Source: a virus
DNA length: 64,000 nt
Reading direction: 5' to 3' (one strand)
Virus record (IMG/VR): IMGVR_UViG_3300049846_001037
Location: 1 to 64,000 of that record
Shown: positions 7,655 to 17,606 of the stretch, one piece after another
How the letters are laid out: the number at the start of each line of letters is the position of its first letter
Position numbering within the stretch: position 1 is the first letter of the stretch
Notes under the pieces: generated by a model
Databases searched by the model: none
Seen by the model: only the letters and a program-made list of their open reading frames with translations
What the model was told of the DNA's origin: nothing
Position numbers and translations under genes: made by a program

Positions 7655-10600
7655 TTAGAATATCCTGTGTATAGTAGCCCTTATTGAAGGCCTTGTTGTT
7701 GCATTGGCTCCAACTGGCGCTATTTGTGCTGCCGTTGTAGTTGCCGTCATTTGGAACTTGATGGTAGATCCACCAGTTACATTGACAAGGAATTGATTGC
7801 CAACTTCCGAGAACACGCTATTGGCTGTCAGTGTTGCGCCAACTTGACTTCCAGCTACCTCAGCGCCATCTTTAACGGCTCTTATTTCAATGGTTGAGGC
7901 TGGCGTAGATGTTCTGTTGACTGTTGCTGTGAAGTTCACCGCATAGACACCACCAACCGTGCCAGTAAACAATGTTCCTCCCGCCGTGTGAGTCCAGCCA
8001 TCCAGCAAGACATTGGTGTTAAAAGTGATATCTTGGAATGAATTAGCCACGCTGACTGTCTGGGTTGTTGTGTCGTAAGAATAGGCATAGCCTCTTGCGT
8101 TGACGCCAGATATCTCGTTAGCGAACAAGACGTTGACAGTTGAGGAAACAGATCCAATATTGCTTGTGCCAGAGTTGTTGACGACAATGTTGGCACCACT
8201 TCCCAGTGTCAGCGATGCATTTGCTGTTAGGGTGTTCCCTGTGATCGAGGTAATGTTTGCCACCTGACCAAGTATTGCTGTTCCAGAAATAGTCGTTCCA
8301 GTAATACCACCAAAGGAAGCAACCTGACCCAAGAACGAGGTTCCAGAAATCGTATTGCCAGTGATAGACGTTATGCTGGCAACTTGACCCAAGAATGATG
8401 TTCCTGAGATGATGTTTCCAGTAATCGATGTGATGTTGGCAGTTTGACCAAGTATTGAGACGCCAGAAATGCTTGTCGTTCCGGTGATGGTAGCGAACTT
8501 GGCGCTGGTGCCATTCAATCCACCAGTCATTGCATCGCCAGTGATATGAACAAACGAACCAGTAGCCACCAACTGGAATCTATTCCAATCAGTTGAGGTC
8601 AAGTAGCCATCAGTAGTCGATGTAGACTGACCAATACCAATAGTGCTGCCAGTTACTAGGATTGGGGCTGTACCAGTGATGATTATGTTCGACGTAGAGC
8701 CAGATATAGTCAGAACATTGGCTGTTGAAGATAACGTGACAGATCCAATGCCAGATATTTGCTTAAACTCCAACGTGTTCAGGTTCTTGCCAGAGAATAT
8801 TGGCTCACCAGAACCAAGGTTGCTGCCGTTTGTGACTACAGCACTACCAGACAGATTAAGCGTATCGATGGCGTTGATGTTTTTTGCTACCAGCGTATTG
8901 CCACTGATGCTTGTGCCAGTCAGGTTCGTTGCATTGAGCGTTGTAATGGTTGCAAGCGGAGACGTTAACGATGTCGTATTTGTTATCGTTTGGGCATTGA
9001 TGGTTGAGCCAGTAATGAGCGTGACGCCAGTGATGTTGGTGAAGACCGCAGTTGTACCAGTGAATATTTGACCGCCGACAACTGGAGAGAACGATGAGGT
9101 TAGAGCATTTATCGTTCCACCAACAACTGATGTAGTTCCAGATATGGTGTTGCCAGTCAAACTCGTGGCATTAATGGTGGTAGCTGTGATAAGCGGAGAA
9201 GTCAACGATGTTGTATTGGTTATCGTTTGAGCGTTGACGCTTGATCCGGTGATGTTGGTGCCAGTGATGTTGGTGAATACTGCCGTTGTGCCAGTGTGAA
9301 TCTGTCCACCAACAACGGGTGAGAATGATGATGTTAGAGCGGTTACTGTGCCGCCAACAATGGTGGTTCCACTTATGCTGGTTCCAGTGATGCTCGTGAA
9401 GTTGGCGGAAGTTCCACTCAAACCACCAGTCATGATACCACCAGCGGTATTTAGAGGGACATAGCTCGTGGCGTGATTGTGGTCGCTTCTAGCAAAACTG
9501 TTAGCTATACCACCATCATTGACAGTGTTGGTTAGATCAATGGTCGATGGCGTGGAGGTTGTGAGTGGATCAGCGCCATTAGGAAGATGTCTTGATGCAT
9601 GCCCAGATGGAACAATACCACCAACAAGGTTAACATTAGTGATGCTGTTTCCACCCATATCCAAACCACCAGTCATGGCTCTTGTGCCGTTAACTAGGAG
9701 GTATTGGGTATGGTCGTCACTTAGAAGACCCAACAATTGGTTGTGGTATGTAATACCACCGCCTCCCACAACCGATGTAGCCTTATAGGATGGCGTTGGT
9801 CTTGTGTCTTCTATTTCAATAATAGTTCCAGAGCCTTGCTGAACTATGATATCAGCAATGTGAATGATTGCATCTTTGAAGTATTCTGGTTGAGTTGGGG
9901 ATGCTGCAAGACTGGCTCCAGAAAAGCTTACATACTCGCTTTGAGCATACAAGAATAGCAAGACATCTGCACCGCCAGCATACCACATGGCATGTTTGGC
10001 GTAGTATCCAGATGTCATTGCGGTCAAGCCGCTGCTGTTGAGATCAATTTGTGTATTATTGATTTGACCAGTCAGGTTATAGTTACCGCTCCAAACTATG
10101 CCAGTACCTGCGACCGTATGGTATATTTCAGCAAAAGCAATTGGGTTTGTCTTTGGGGCTGGTTCGTACTTGTGAGTAGAGTAGTAATACTCTCCTCCGG
10201 TCATATCAAAATAGAGTCCAGATGGATTTGATATGACAAGACCATTAGAGACAATGCCACCAAAGACATCTCTTAGATACTCATCAACCTTGTTTCCAAA
10301 GTGATGGGCATCCATGCTGATATTGCCAACCGAAGTAACATAGGTTTCATTGGCTACAACTCTTCCAAGCAATATCTTTGTTACATCACCATTAATAGCG
10401 GAGGATGACTTGGAGATGTTACCATTAGCATCAACAAAGACATAGACATCATCCCAGGCTGCAATACCTGTATATGTCTGGGTTGGCCAGGTTTGTTTAA
10501 TCAGAACATCATTTGACTCAAGATATCCTATGCCAGCATTTACCTTAACAGCCAAACCAGAGCTTGCTGGCAACTGCACCATGGTTCCACTGGTTATCAA

Positions 10601-13549
10601 TCCCATTGTGGATCCGTCTTTCCAAAGCTGGGCTACCTCAGCTAGAGAGGACTGAGTTGGTCCGGCATAGTATGCGCCCACCGAGAAGGTGGAGAAGTCT
10701 TCTGGGTCTCCAGCAAGAGTTGTAACCAAAGGTGATGCAATGTTTGTCTTTTTTCTTGCAAATGTTCCCTGAAGTGATCCATAGCTTGTGGGATGCTCAA
10801 TAGAAACATCATATCCGTTGGCTATCAATGTCAGAGCATTTGCAATGAGCTGTGTTGGACCACCAGTATTGGGATTAGAGATACCGGTAGAGAATCCATC
10901 AATGAATGTATTCAACAATCTGACTTCTGAATTATTGTAGGCCGTAATAGCTGTCGAACCCGTAACTGCTGGGTAAGGTGGGTTCTGGATGATGGTATTG
11001 TCGGCCTGGAAGAAGTTTCCAGAACCATTGATGACAGCAAACCTTGTCAGTCCACCATAGACATCCGAGAACAATGAGTCCTGAACATGAATGGCATTCT
11101 GAGAACCAGAGTTCAAAACATCATTATTGATCGTGAAAGCCTGCTTGATATTGCTCAATGGAAGTGATGTTAAATTGAAGCAAGCCAAGTAGTTGGAGTT
11201 ATTGTTCTCAGGTGTTAGTTGAGCTACACCCCATGTTGCGCCAAGGTAAACCCTATACATGGACATGTAACCATTGCTTCCAGGTTCATACCAATTCAAT
11301 AGGTATGAGCCATGATCAGTGGTGCCCATGAGGGTTAAGTCTGTAAGGCTTGCTGTGGTTGTTCCGCTAAAGAGGTGCTGACCTGGGAAAGCTGCATTGA
11401 TGATGGTCGTTGAAGCATTTTCACCTCTAACGGTGACGTATGGCTTTAACGATATTGGGTTTAACTCAGTAAAGACACCAGGACCAACTTCAATGACGTA
11501 TTGGGATGTGGGACCATTGTCGGTGATAGCAGCAAGAGCAGCTTTGACGCTGGTGAAATCACCACCCTTTTGTGCAACCGTTATTATATGCTGATCTTTG
11601 TTAGCTAAGAAGAATGGTGCATTGGGGTTGATGTCATTCTTTAGATATGGAGAATAGGCAGAGAGAAATCCAGTTGCTCCTGATGATTGGACTGAGATGT
11701 TGTAAGTGTTCTCATTAAATGCAACTGCATAGCCCCTGAGGTTTGGAGCTGACCCATCCTCTGGTATGGATATACCTGTAGCCCAGTTCGAAATACCAAG
11801 AACAGGCAAGCTTACTCTAGCTCCATCCAATATCTCTAGACCCTTACCAGTTCCGTCAACTCCGATCAAAGCCGATGCTCTTGTTGTGAGGAACAAGCCT
11901 GAGCCAGATGCAACGACGCCAATGGGTGGATTGGATGCGCCTGCTATGACGTAGAAGTTCTCACAAGATACTTCTAGTGGAGTTCCGCTAACAGAAATAA
12001 ACTCAAAACCATGATCAGATGTGTTATCTTGCGTTGTGTCAGCATATTCAAAGTAGAACACGTTGGTCGTGCCGCTATTAGCAATAACCCTAGCTGCGCC
12101 GTGGCAGTTCTCAAAAGCAACCTTGTGAATGAGCGTAAAGTCACCAGGATTGGTCGAAACAAGACCATGATATCCCACTGGAACATTTTGAATGGTGAGG
12201 AAAGAGAGGGTAGTTGATTGCCCAATGTGGAAAAGGTCGTTTGATCCAGTTGGTTGTATTCTGACGGCATATTGGTCTTCACCCTGTACATATGTAAACT
12301 CTGGTACGGTTAGCTGGGGCTCGGAGTATATGCCAGGACCAACAAGAATCAAGTATCCATGATCTGCAGTAGGAGGATCAAGGTTGGTGTTGATGTAGTC
12401 AATGGCCTGATAGATGTGTTGGAAGTCCCCACCCTTCTGTGAAACTGTAACAGCATGATCCTTGCGGTACGTCATGAAGAACGTATTTGCTTCACTAATA
12501 AATTGTTTATCTAACGGAGTATAGGATATCATGTAACCCGTAGCACCAGAGCTCTGTATATACACGTCATATCCGGTGTTAAGGTTAAATGGAGTTGAGT
12601 TAAGGACTATGTTTGGGGAGCCCTCGTCCTGAGGCACATAGACACCTGTAGCCCAGTTTGAGATGCCCAATACTCCAGCATTAATATTGGCTCCGCTTTC
12701 GGTTACAACAGCATATCCAGTACCGTCAACACCCTCCATTGCGGCGGCTTTAGTTGATACGGTTAGACCAGAACCTACGGCATGTACGCCATAGTCTGGA
12801 TTTGTTACATCGCCATAGGTATAGAAGTTTTCACAAGAAACATAGCACTGAGATCCACTGACTGCTGTAAATCTGAATCCAGTTTGACCAGCATTGGCTG
12901 TGGCATCAACATACTCAAGGTAAAGTGTATTGATGTTTCCAGTATCGCAGTAAGAGTCAATGCCGTAGAAGCAGCCAGCAAATGAGACCTTATGGAGTAG
13001 ACCATACTGGTCTACATTGTTGATCTTTAGTCCAGCGTAGCCTGGATTGGAGTTCTCAATGGACATGAAGCCGATTGAGAACGGACCATTAGCCTCAAAG
13101 GTATGTCCAGTGCCTGTTGATACAACCGTAACTGCGTACTGGTCAAGACCAAGGATATGCACGTCTGTAGGAATAACGATGTCGTCTTCTTCGTATCTGC
13201 CAGGATAGACAAGCACAACCCAAGGCTCAAGAGGCGTTGGCATTTGAGTTGCAGCATAAGCGGCAGCATCTTTGATCGATGAGAACTGTCCTTGTCCTGG
13301 GTTCTTCTGGACGATAGCGGTTTTGGCCGGGCTGAGGCGTGGGTCATTGACTAGAACATTGAAGACGCCACTGCTGTCAACCGTGACAACTTGCGACCAA
13401 GCATTGCCAGATCCAAAATAGTGGAAACCGCCACCGTCTTCCCTGAGTGCTAGGGAGCCAGTAGGTGCAATAGAATTACCAGTCGTAGGAACTGCATCTA
13501 CGTCTAGGATGTGAACTTGGTTGACTGTTATTCTGCCTTGGTCGCTCAT
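7655..13549 (-). CDS. Giant tail fibre: three beta-helix domains, repeat shaft, C1q-like tip
   Basis: 1964 aa, the largest gene here. After a short N-terminus (residues 1-80) come three tandem right-handed beta-helix-like domains, each beginning with a VxPGxY-type strand: LVYPGRYEEDDIVIP (about 110), LVGPGIYSEPQLTVPEF (about 400) and VGPGVFTELNPISLKP (about 690). Near residue 1285 is HNQLLGLLSDDHTQYLLVNG followed by TRAMTGGLDMGGNSI and then HASRHLPNGADPL, motifs widespread in phage fibres. An ISG-repeat shaft like that of the 1064-aa fibre follows. The last 150 residues (GYAYSYDTTTQTV to the end) look like a C1q/TNF-type jelly-roll tip. The beta-helices could bind or cut polysaccharide, but I cannot identify catalytic residues. 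Confidence 0.75.
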   Translation of the reverse strand: MSDQGRITVNQVHILDVDAVPTTGNSIAPTGSLALREDGGGFHYFGSGNAWSQVVTVDSSGVFNVLVNDPRLSPAKTAIVQKNPGQGQFSSIKDAAAYAATQMPTPLEPWVVLVYPGRYEEDDIVIPTDVHILGLDQYAVTVVSTGTGHTFEANGPFSIGFMSIENSNPGYAGLKINNVDQYGLLHKVSFAGCFYGIDSYCDTGNINTLYLEYVDATANAGQTGFRFTAVSGSQCYVSCENFYTYGDVTNPDYGVHAVGSGLTVSTKAAAMEGVDGTGYAVVTESGANINAGVLGISNWATGVYVPQDEGSPNIVLNSTPFNLNTGYDVYIQSSGATGYMISYTPLDKQFISEANTFFMTYRKDHAVTVSQKGGDFQHIYQAIDYINTNLDPPTADHGYLILVGPGIYSEPQLTVPEFTYVQGEDQYAVRIQPTGSNDLFHIGQSTTLSFLTIQNVPVGYHGLVSTNPGDFTLIHKVAFENCHGAARVIANSGTTNVFYFEYADTTQDNTSDHGFEFISVSGTPLEVSCENFYVIAGASNPPIGVVASGSGLFLTTRASALIGVDGTGKGLEILDGARVSLPVLGISNWATGISIPEDGSAPNLRGYAVAFNENTYNISVQSSGATGFLSAYSPYLKNDINPNAPFFLANKDQHIITVAQKGGDFTSVKAALAAITDNGPTSQYVIEVGPGVFTELNPISLKPYVTVRGENASTTIINAAFPGQHLFSGTTTASLTDLTLMGTTDHGSYLLNWYEPGSNGYMSMYRVYLGATWGVAQLTPENNNSNYLACFNLTSLPLSNIKQAFTINNDVLNSGSQNAIHVQDSLFSDVYGGLTRFAVINGSGNFFQADNTIIQNPPYPAVTGSTAITAYNNSEVRLLNTFIDGFSTGISNPNTGGPTQLIANALTLIANGYDVSIEHPTSYGSLQGTFARKKTNIASPLVTTLAGDPEDFSTFSVGAYYAGPTQSSLAEVAQLWKDGSTMGLITSGTMVQLPASSGLAVKVNAGIGYLESNDVLIKQTWPTQTYTGIAAWDDVYVFVDANGNISKSSSAINGDVTKILLGRVVANETYVTSVGNISMDAHHFGNKVDEYLRDVFGGIVSNGLVISNPSGLYFDMTGGEYYYSTHKYEPAPKTNPIAFAEIYHTVAGTGIVWSGNYNLTGQINNTQIDLNSSGLTAMTSGYYAKHAMWYAGGADVLLFLYAQSEYVSFSGASLAASPTQPEYFKDAIIHIADIIVQQGSGTIIEIEDTRPTPSYKATSVVGGGGITYHNQLLGLLSDDHTQYLLVNGTRAMTGGLDMGGNSITNVNLVGGIVPSGHASRHLPNGADPLTTSTPSTIDLTNTVNDGGIANSFARSDHNHATSYVPLNTAGGIMTGGLSGTSANFTSITGTSISGTTIVGGTVTALTSSFSPVVGGQIHTGTTAVFTNITGTNITGSSVNAQTITNTTSLTSPLITATTINATSLTGNTISGTTSVVGGTINALTSSFSPVVGGQIFTGTTAVFTNITGVTLITGSTINAQTITNTTSLTSPLATITTLNATNLTGTSISGNTLVAKNINAIDTLNLSGSAVVTNGSNLGSGEPIFSGKNLNTLEFKQISGIGSVTLSSTANVLTISGSTSNIIITGTAPILVTGSTIGIGQSTSTTDGYLTSTDWNRFQLVATGSFVHITGDAMTGGLNGTSAKFATITGTTSISGVSILGQTANITSITGNIISGTSFLGQVASITSITGNTISGTSFLGQVASFGGITGTTISGTAILGQVANITSITGNTLTANASLTLGSGANIVVNNSGTSNIGSVSSTVNVLFANEISGVNARGYAYSYDTTTQTVSVANSFQDITFNTNVLLDGWTHTAGGTLFTGTVGGVYAVNFTATVNRTSTPASTIEIRAVKDGAEVAGSQVGATLTANSVFSEVGNQFLVNVTGGSTIKFQMTATTTAAQIAPVGANATTRPSIRATIHRIF
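10700..13310 (-). repeat. Triplicated beta-helix coding module
   Basis: Three units of about 290 codons share the order VxPGxYxE, then a GxDQYAVxV/GENAS strand, then SFxxxxNFYTYG or SCENFYVIAG, then VLGISNWATG (units 1 and 2). Units 1 and 2 are clearly closer to each other than to unit 3. Confidence 0.6.
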
Positions 13550-13553
13550 CTAA

Positions 13554-15779
13554 TTAGAGAGTCCTTTGTAATATAGTCGTTACGTGCCAGTTTATGTTGT
13601 TGTTTATTTCTCCATTGACTCTTACCAATACGTTTGGTGAAGAGGCAACAAAGGTTGCATTCCAAGCAGCTTGATCTTCATTTGTATAGCTGGCCTGAAT
13701 GGTTCCCAATGTAACAGTGCCTGCAATGTTCTTTGCCATCACCGTTCTAACATAGGTAGCTCCATCGCCTGCAGTTCCAGCTGATCCACCAGTTCTTCTT
13801 GCTACCACCCTGGACTCAATCAAACAACTTGAATCTGTAGGGATTGATATTGTCTGTAGGTCAAAGTTTGCATTGCTGGTAGTTGCCCCCGACGCCATAA
13901 TTACGCTATAAGTAACAGCGTTTGCAGACTCATTGCTATACAAATTCAGTCCGCTAGGGGTTATTATATCAATTACGTTTTGATAATTTTTTACCTGTAG
14001 GGCTGTGTTTCCTGAGATGATGTTGAAATATCCAGCATTAGCATAGGTGGCAGCAAATGGAACCAAAAGTGATCCAACATTGTTCGTATTGGCTGCTGAT
14101 GTAAGAATGTCAGCACCAGACATGGTTAGATTGCCAGTCATGCTATCGCCAGTTACATTTACATATTCACCGGCACCACCTGAGGAAACTATGTTATCCA
14201 CATAAATTGTTCCCCAATGAAGGTCTGGTGATCCCAAGTCTTGAGTTCCACTTGTTTCTGGATAGACGTTAGTGCCATTGCCTACGATAACTCCAGAAGT
14301 AGATGCAATGAGTTTGATGGTGTTGCCAGCACCGAGAGTGATGTCAGCCCCAGCGCCACCAAAGTCAACAGTAAAGTCTTGTCCGTTAGTGTTATTTGAC
14401 AGAAGAAGTTCTGGAGAACCTGGCATTGGCTCTATTTCATTCGTATAAATTAGCGTTCCTGACATTCTCAATGGACCGGTCATTGTGTCGCCAGTCACAT
14501 TGACATAGACATCCTGAACGCTCAAAAAGACCTCATCAGTTCCAGAAGAAACCGTCAGGCCGCTACCCACAAGGCTCTTGAACTGTAGGTCTACGCCGCT
14601 CTTCTGCTTGAAAACACCAACGCCAATGCCGACATTCGAAGCCGTATTGACCTCTCCCGTGTCTGTTCCACTAATGTAAACAGTGTTAGCATCTGAACTT
14701 ATGGTGATGGAACCAGAAGCAGCCAGTGTCTTTAGGTTAAGAGTGTTGGCTGTTTTGCTGGCAAAGAAGCCTTCACCGCCGCCAACGTTTGACACTGAGG
14801 CAACCACATCATTTCCATTTACCCTCAATGAACTGGCTGCTGAAATAACGTTGCCAGAGATGAAGTTGCCGCTGAAAAGATTGCCACTAAATGTAATAGC
14901 TCCAACAGAAACAAACTGAGGATTATCGTTGACCCCTATTTGTATGTCGTCCGCATTTGATCCAATGGTTATGTTGTTGCCAGAAGTTATAGTCTTGAAG
15001 GCAAGTTCTGTTCCAGTCTTTGTAAGGAACCATCCATAGCCTGTACCTGTATTGAATCCATCCGTAACCGAACCAACAGAAGATCCGCTTATCGTAATGG
15101 AGTCTGGTCCAGAAGAAAGACTGATGCTTCCAGCACCAAGCAAAGACTTGAATCTAAGGGCATTTAGCTCGATGTCGCTGTAGACCTGTTCACCTGAACC
15201 CAAACCAATGCCAGATATGATGACATCATTACCACTGAGTCTTACGATGGTACCAGAGACAACAACGGCAGTCATGTTGTTGAAGGATGGGTCGTTATTG
15301 ACACCTATCTGCAGTTCGCCAGCAGATGATCCAATGGTTATGTTGTTGCCAGAGGTTACTGACTTGAATACGAGATCGCTTCCGTCCTGATGTGAATACC
15401 AACCATAGCCAGTGCCGGTGTTTGAAGCTGTAGCCGAACCACCAGTGACACTTATTCCCTTGATGAATAGAGCGTTTGTGCCAGATTCAACAACAATGTT
15501 GCCTGATGCAATGATGGATTTGAACTGAAGGTCTTGCCCAACCTTGCTTGAGAATAAGCCAATGCCAGTTCCAATGTTTGATGCAGTAACAGAAGATGAC
15601 ACACCTGTTGTTACCAGCGTATCAACATAAAGTGTTCCTAGTGGAAAGGCAGATGATCCAATTGAGTTGTTTCCAGAAACAGCAAATAGGATATCAGCCC
15701 CAGACGCCATCGTAAGGTCGCCTAGCACTGTATCCCCAGTTCTCCTTATGTAACCACTGTTAATGTATATGTTTGCCAT
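13554..15779 (-). CDS. Tail fibre with TGDxMTGxL shaft modules
   Basis: 741 aa. Two module types alternate: a fibre module of the form VxxTGDxMTGxLxMSGAD ... NxxGSxxxPFxTxYVDxxVSSG, at the start (about 10-60) and again at about 430-590, and a beta module TGTGYGWFLTKTGTELAFK ... ITSGNNITIGS repeated about six times between. The C-terminal 120 residues are non-repetitive (NVLVRVNGEINNNINWHV near the end) and probably form the tip. The gene begins 9 nt after the stop of the 425-aa adhesin and ends 4 nt before the giant fibre. It shares its IxxTGDxMTG modules with the fibres at 21857, 27035 and 59134. Confidence 0.7.
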   Translation of the reverse strand: MANIYINSGYIRRTGDTVLGDLTMASGADILFAVSGNNSIGSSAFPLGTLYVDTLVTTGVSSSVTASNIGTGIGLFSSKVGQDLQFKSIIASGNIVVESGTNALFIKGISVTGGSATASNTGTGYGWYSHQDGSDLVFKSVTSGNNITIGSSAGELQIGVNNDPSFNNMTAVVVSGTIVRLSGNDVIISGIGLGSGEQVYSDIELNALRFKSLLGAGSISLSSGPDSITISGSSVGSVTDGFNTGTGYGWFLTKTGTELAFKTITSGNNITIGSNADDIQIGVNDNPQFVSVGAITFSGNLFSGNFISGNVISAASSLRVNGNDVVASVSNVGGGEGFFASKTANTLNLKTLAASGSITISSDANTVYISGTDTGEVNTASNVGIGVGVFKQKSGVDLQFKSLVGSGLTVSSGTDEVFLSVQDVYVNVTGDTMTGPLRMSGTLIYTNEIEPMPGSPELLLSNNTNGQDFTVDFGGAGADITLGAGNTIKLIASTSGVIVGNGTNVYPETSGTQDLGSPDLHWGTIYVDNIVSSGGAGEYVNVTGDSMTGNLTMSGADILTSAANTNNVGSLLVPFAATYANAGYFNIISGNTALQVKNYQNVIDIITPSGLNLYSNESANAVTYSVIMASGATTSNANFDLQTISIPTDSSCLIESRVVARRTGGSAGTAGDGATYVRTVMAKNIAGTVTLGTIQASYTNEDQAAWNATFVASSPNVLVRVNGEINNNINWHVTTILQRTL

Positions 15780-15788
15780 CTAGATTCC

Positions 15789-17066
15789 TTATAGCCAAAT
15801 GAACTGAGTGTTTTTTGATCCTGCCGTGGCAGCTACATACTCTTTTATCTCATACAATATTGCTGCAACCTGGGCGGTTGCGTTGAATGATGATGTTTTG
15901 CTTCCTGCTGTCAGTCCAGGTGCGGAGACGCCTCCAAAGACGAAGTTGTTACAGTTATTGTTGTAATCTATCGGTCTTGAACTGCTGTCAATAGTAACGT
16001 TGCTACCCGCAGTTCCAGCAGCAGCAGTTCCGACAATCACGGAGTTAGCTGACACTGTTACGGTAGTTGCTGTATTTGGTGGACCCTGCGTGTCAGCAAA
16101 ACCAACGTTTCCAAAACCATTAGAATTTGTAAACGATATAGCTTCTGCATTGTAGGGATTAAAAGGCCCCGAAGCCCACGTTACTACAACGTTATTAGCG
16201 CCAGTCGGTGGATTGGCTAGACCCCACGCTTTCATTCTCATTGTGGTGGTTGTGGTAGTTTGTGTATCCAGTAGCGTCATGGATTGTCCGCCATAAGTAA
16301 CGCTTGATTCATTGGCAGCACCAGTACTTATTGCAGTTAGAACTAATAGATAGCCATTGCTTCCAGTATCCTGAGTGTGAGAAAATGTGTCAGTGGTTGA
16401 AGCTCCAGGGTTGGTCGTCCTGTTTGTTTTATTGCCAATAGTAAGAACACCGGATTGCTTGATTTCTATGGAATGCAACGAAGCATTGTTGCTCTGCTGT
16501 GAGGTGATGGTTTTTGAGCCATCAGTTAAAGCGGCCGAGTACCATCCAGCAGAGTGATAGGTTCCACCCGTACTTTCAGACGTTTTAGTGGAATCAACTC
16601 CATCAACTCTAACAAAAGACGTTCCATAGAAAGAACACCAAGTCTGATTCCAAATAATAGAGCTTGCTGCGACCCTTGAAACAGTTAAACTTGATCCAGG
16701 ATCATTGCTGAAACCAACATTGTTATCGTTTACTGTTCCTAAAGTCGCACCACCAAAAGCTTGTGCATGGAGCGAACAAGTTGTGTTTGGAGCAGAGTCA
16801 TATGTCACAACGATGTTATTGCTACCACTTGCTGGATTGTTTAAACCAAATATGTAAAACGATGTTGTTCCATCGGTAAAGGTAGTCTGCAACTGTGTCA
16901 TAGCGACACCGTTGTAGGTTACGCTAGTAATGGTCCTTGCGCTAGGCACATAGCAATACGCCAACAAAACTCGACCAGTTGAAGATCCAGTATCAAGAGC
17001 TACTGTCTTTGTTGTAGCGCCTTGGAAGAACTCTGTGTTTGTTTCGTTGCCAATTGTTACGGCCAT
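15789..17066 (-). CDS. Two-domain jelly-roll-like adhesin
   Basis: 425 aa made of two tandem copies of one domain. Copy 1 shows VLLAYCYVPSARTITSVTYN, GVAMTQL, then FGLNNPASGSNNIVVTYDS (about 1-205). Copy 2 starts GVLTIGNKTNRT and shows SSVTYGGQSMTLLD, KAWGLANPPTGANNVVVTW (about 208-425). Both begin with a TIGNxTN strand, as does the 223-aa protein at 3161-3832 (ITTGNNTATQF). It has no membrane segment. It lies between small unknown proteins and the 741-aa fibre and is probably a virion surface adhesin with two ligand-binding sandwiches. Confidence 0.6.
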   Translation of the reverse strand: MAVTIGNETNTEFFQGATTKTVALDTGSSTGRVLLAYCYVPSARTITSVTYNGVAMTQLQTTFTDGTTSFYIFGLNNPASGSNNIVVTYDSAPNTTCSLHAQAFGGATLGTVNDNNVGFSNDPGSSLTVSRVAASSIIWNQTWCSFYGTSFVRVDGVDSTKTSESTGGTYHSAGWYSAALTDGSKTITSQQSNNASLHSIEIKQSGVLTIGNKTNRTTNPGASTTDTFSHTQDTGSNGYLLVLTAISTGAANESSVTYGGQSMTLLDTQTTTTTTMRMKAWGLANPPTGANNVVVTWASGPFNPYNAEAISFTNSNGFGNVGFADTQGPPNTATTVTVSANSVIVGTAAAGTAGSNVTIDSSSRPIDYNNNCNNFVFGGVSAPGLTAGSKTSSFNATAQVAAILYEIKEYVAATAGSKNTQFIWL

Positions 17067-17067
17067 G

Positions 17068-17358
17068 TTATGCTGCCTCTGGGGAGTTCAAGTTTGTTAT
17101 CAACGGCAAGTTGTATGTGTCTGTTGAATACCAATCACCGCCATAGATGACATCTTTTCCAACGAAGAACTCTGAAACATCCTTTGTTCTGGATTGCAAT
17201 GCGGCATCGTTGGAAAAAACCCAACTTTTGAAGTCGCTAAAGCCATGCGTAGATTGGATGGTGTCCAAGTCTTCCTTTGAGACAACATAGCCAATTGGTG
17301 TTTCAGTATAGACACCATCAAGAATTTGAGCTTTCACCACTATATATGGCACGTTCAT
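17068..17358 (-). CDS. Small unknown protein in fibre cluster, 96 aa
   Basis: It is a soluble acidic protein, MNVPYIVVKAQ ... WVFSNDAALQSRTKDVS, with no recognisable domain. The start overlaps the stop of the upstream 83-aa gene in an ATGA, and it ends 1 nt before the two-domain adhesin, so translation is coupled on both sides. Small genes next to long trimeric fibres are often fibre assembly chaperones or attachment proteins. I infer something similar here without sequence proof. Confidence 0.5.
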   Translation of the reverse strand: MNVPYIVVKAQILDGVYTETPIGYVVSKEDLDTIQSTHGFSDFKSWVFSNDAALQSRTKDVSEFFVGKDVIYGGDWYSTDTYNLPLITNLNSPEAA

Positions 17359-17606
17359 GCTCCTTGATTAACCGTTGTGATATCAGACCATGTAGCATCA
17401 TCTATTTCCTGCTTCTTGTTGCTCTTGATGTGCTTGGTTTCATCAACCTCTATTTTGCACGTTAGATTGTTGATGTTAAAATGTCTAACCTCAATGTCTG
17501 TTCCGGTGTCATTAAGGTCAATGTCTGGGGCATAGTAAAAATCAGAGTCTCCAGCCCCAACTTGATTGACCACAACTAGATCTATTGTATATTTCTTCTT
17601 AGCCAT
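17355..17606 (-). CDS. Small unknown protein, 83 aa, fibre-associated
   Basis: I place the start at ATG 17606 (MAKKKYTIDLVVVN), which overlaps the stop of the 920-aa fibre by one base (TAATG). An upstream in-frame codon at 17615 would add only three residues. The central part VRHFNINNLTCKIEV resembles KSYDINGQTCKVKT in the 63-aa protein at 21031-21222, so these two small proteins may be distant relatives, each following or lying between fibre and lectin genes. Its function is unknown; a small fibre-assembly or connector role is possible. Confidence 0.5.
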   Translation of the reverse strand: MAKKKYTIDLVVVNQVGAGDSDFYYAPDIDLNDTGTDIEVRHFNINNLTCKIEVDETKHIKSNKKQEIDDATWSDITTVNQGA

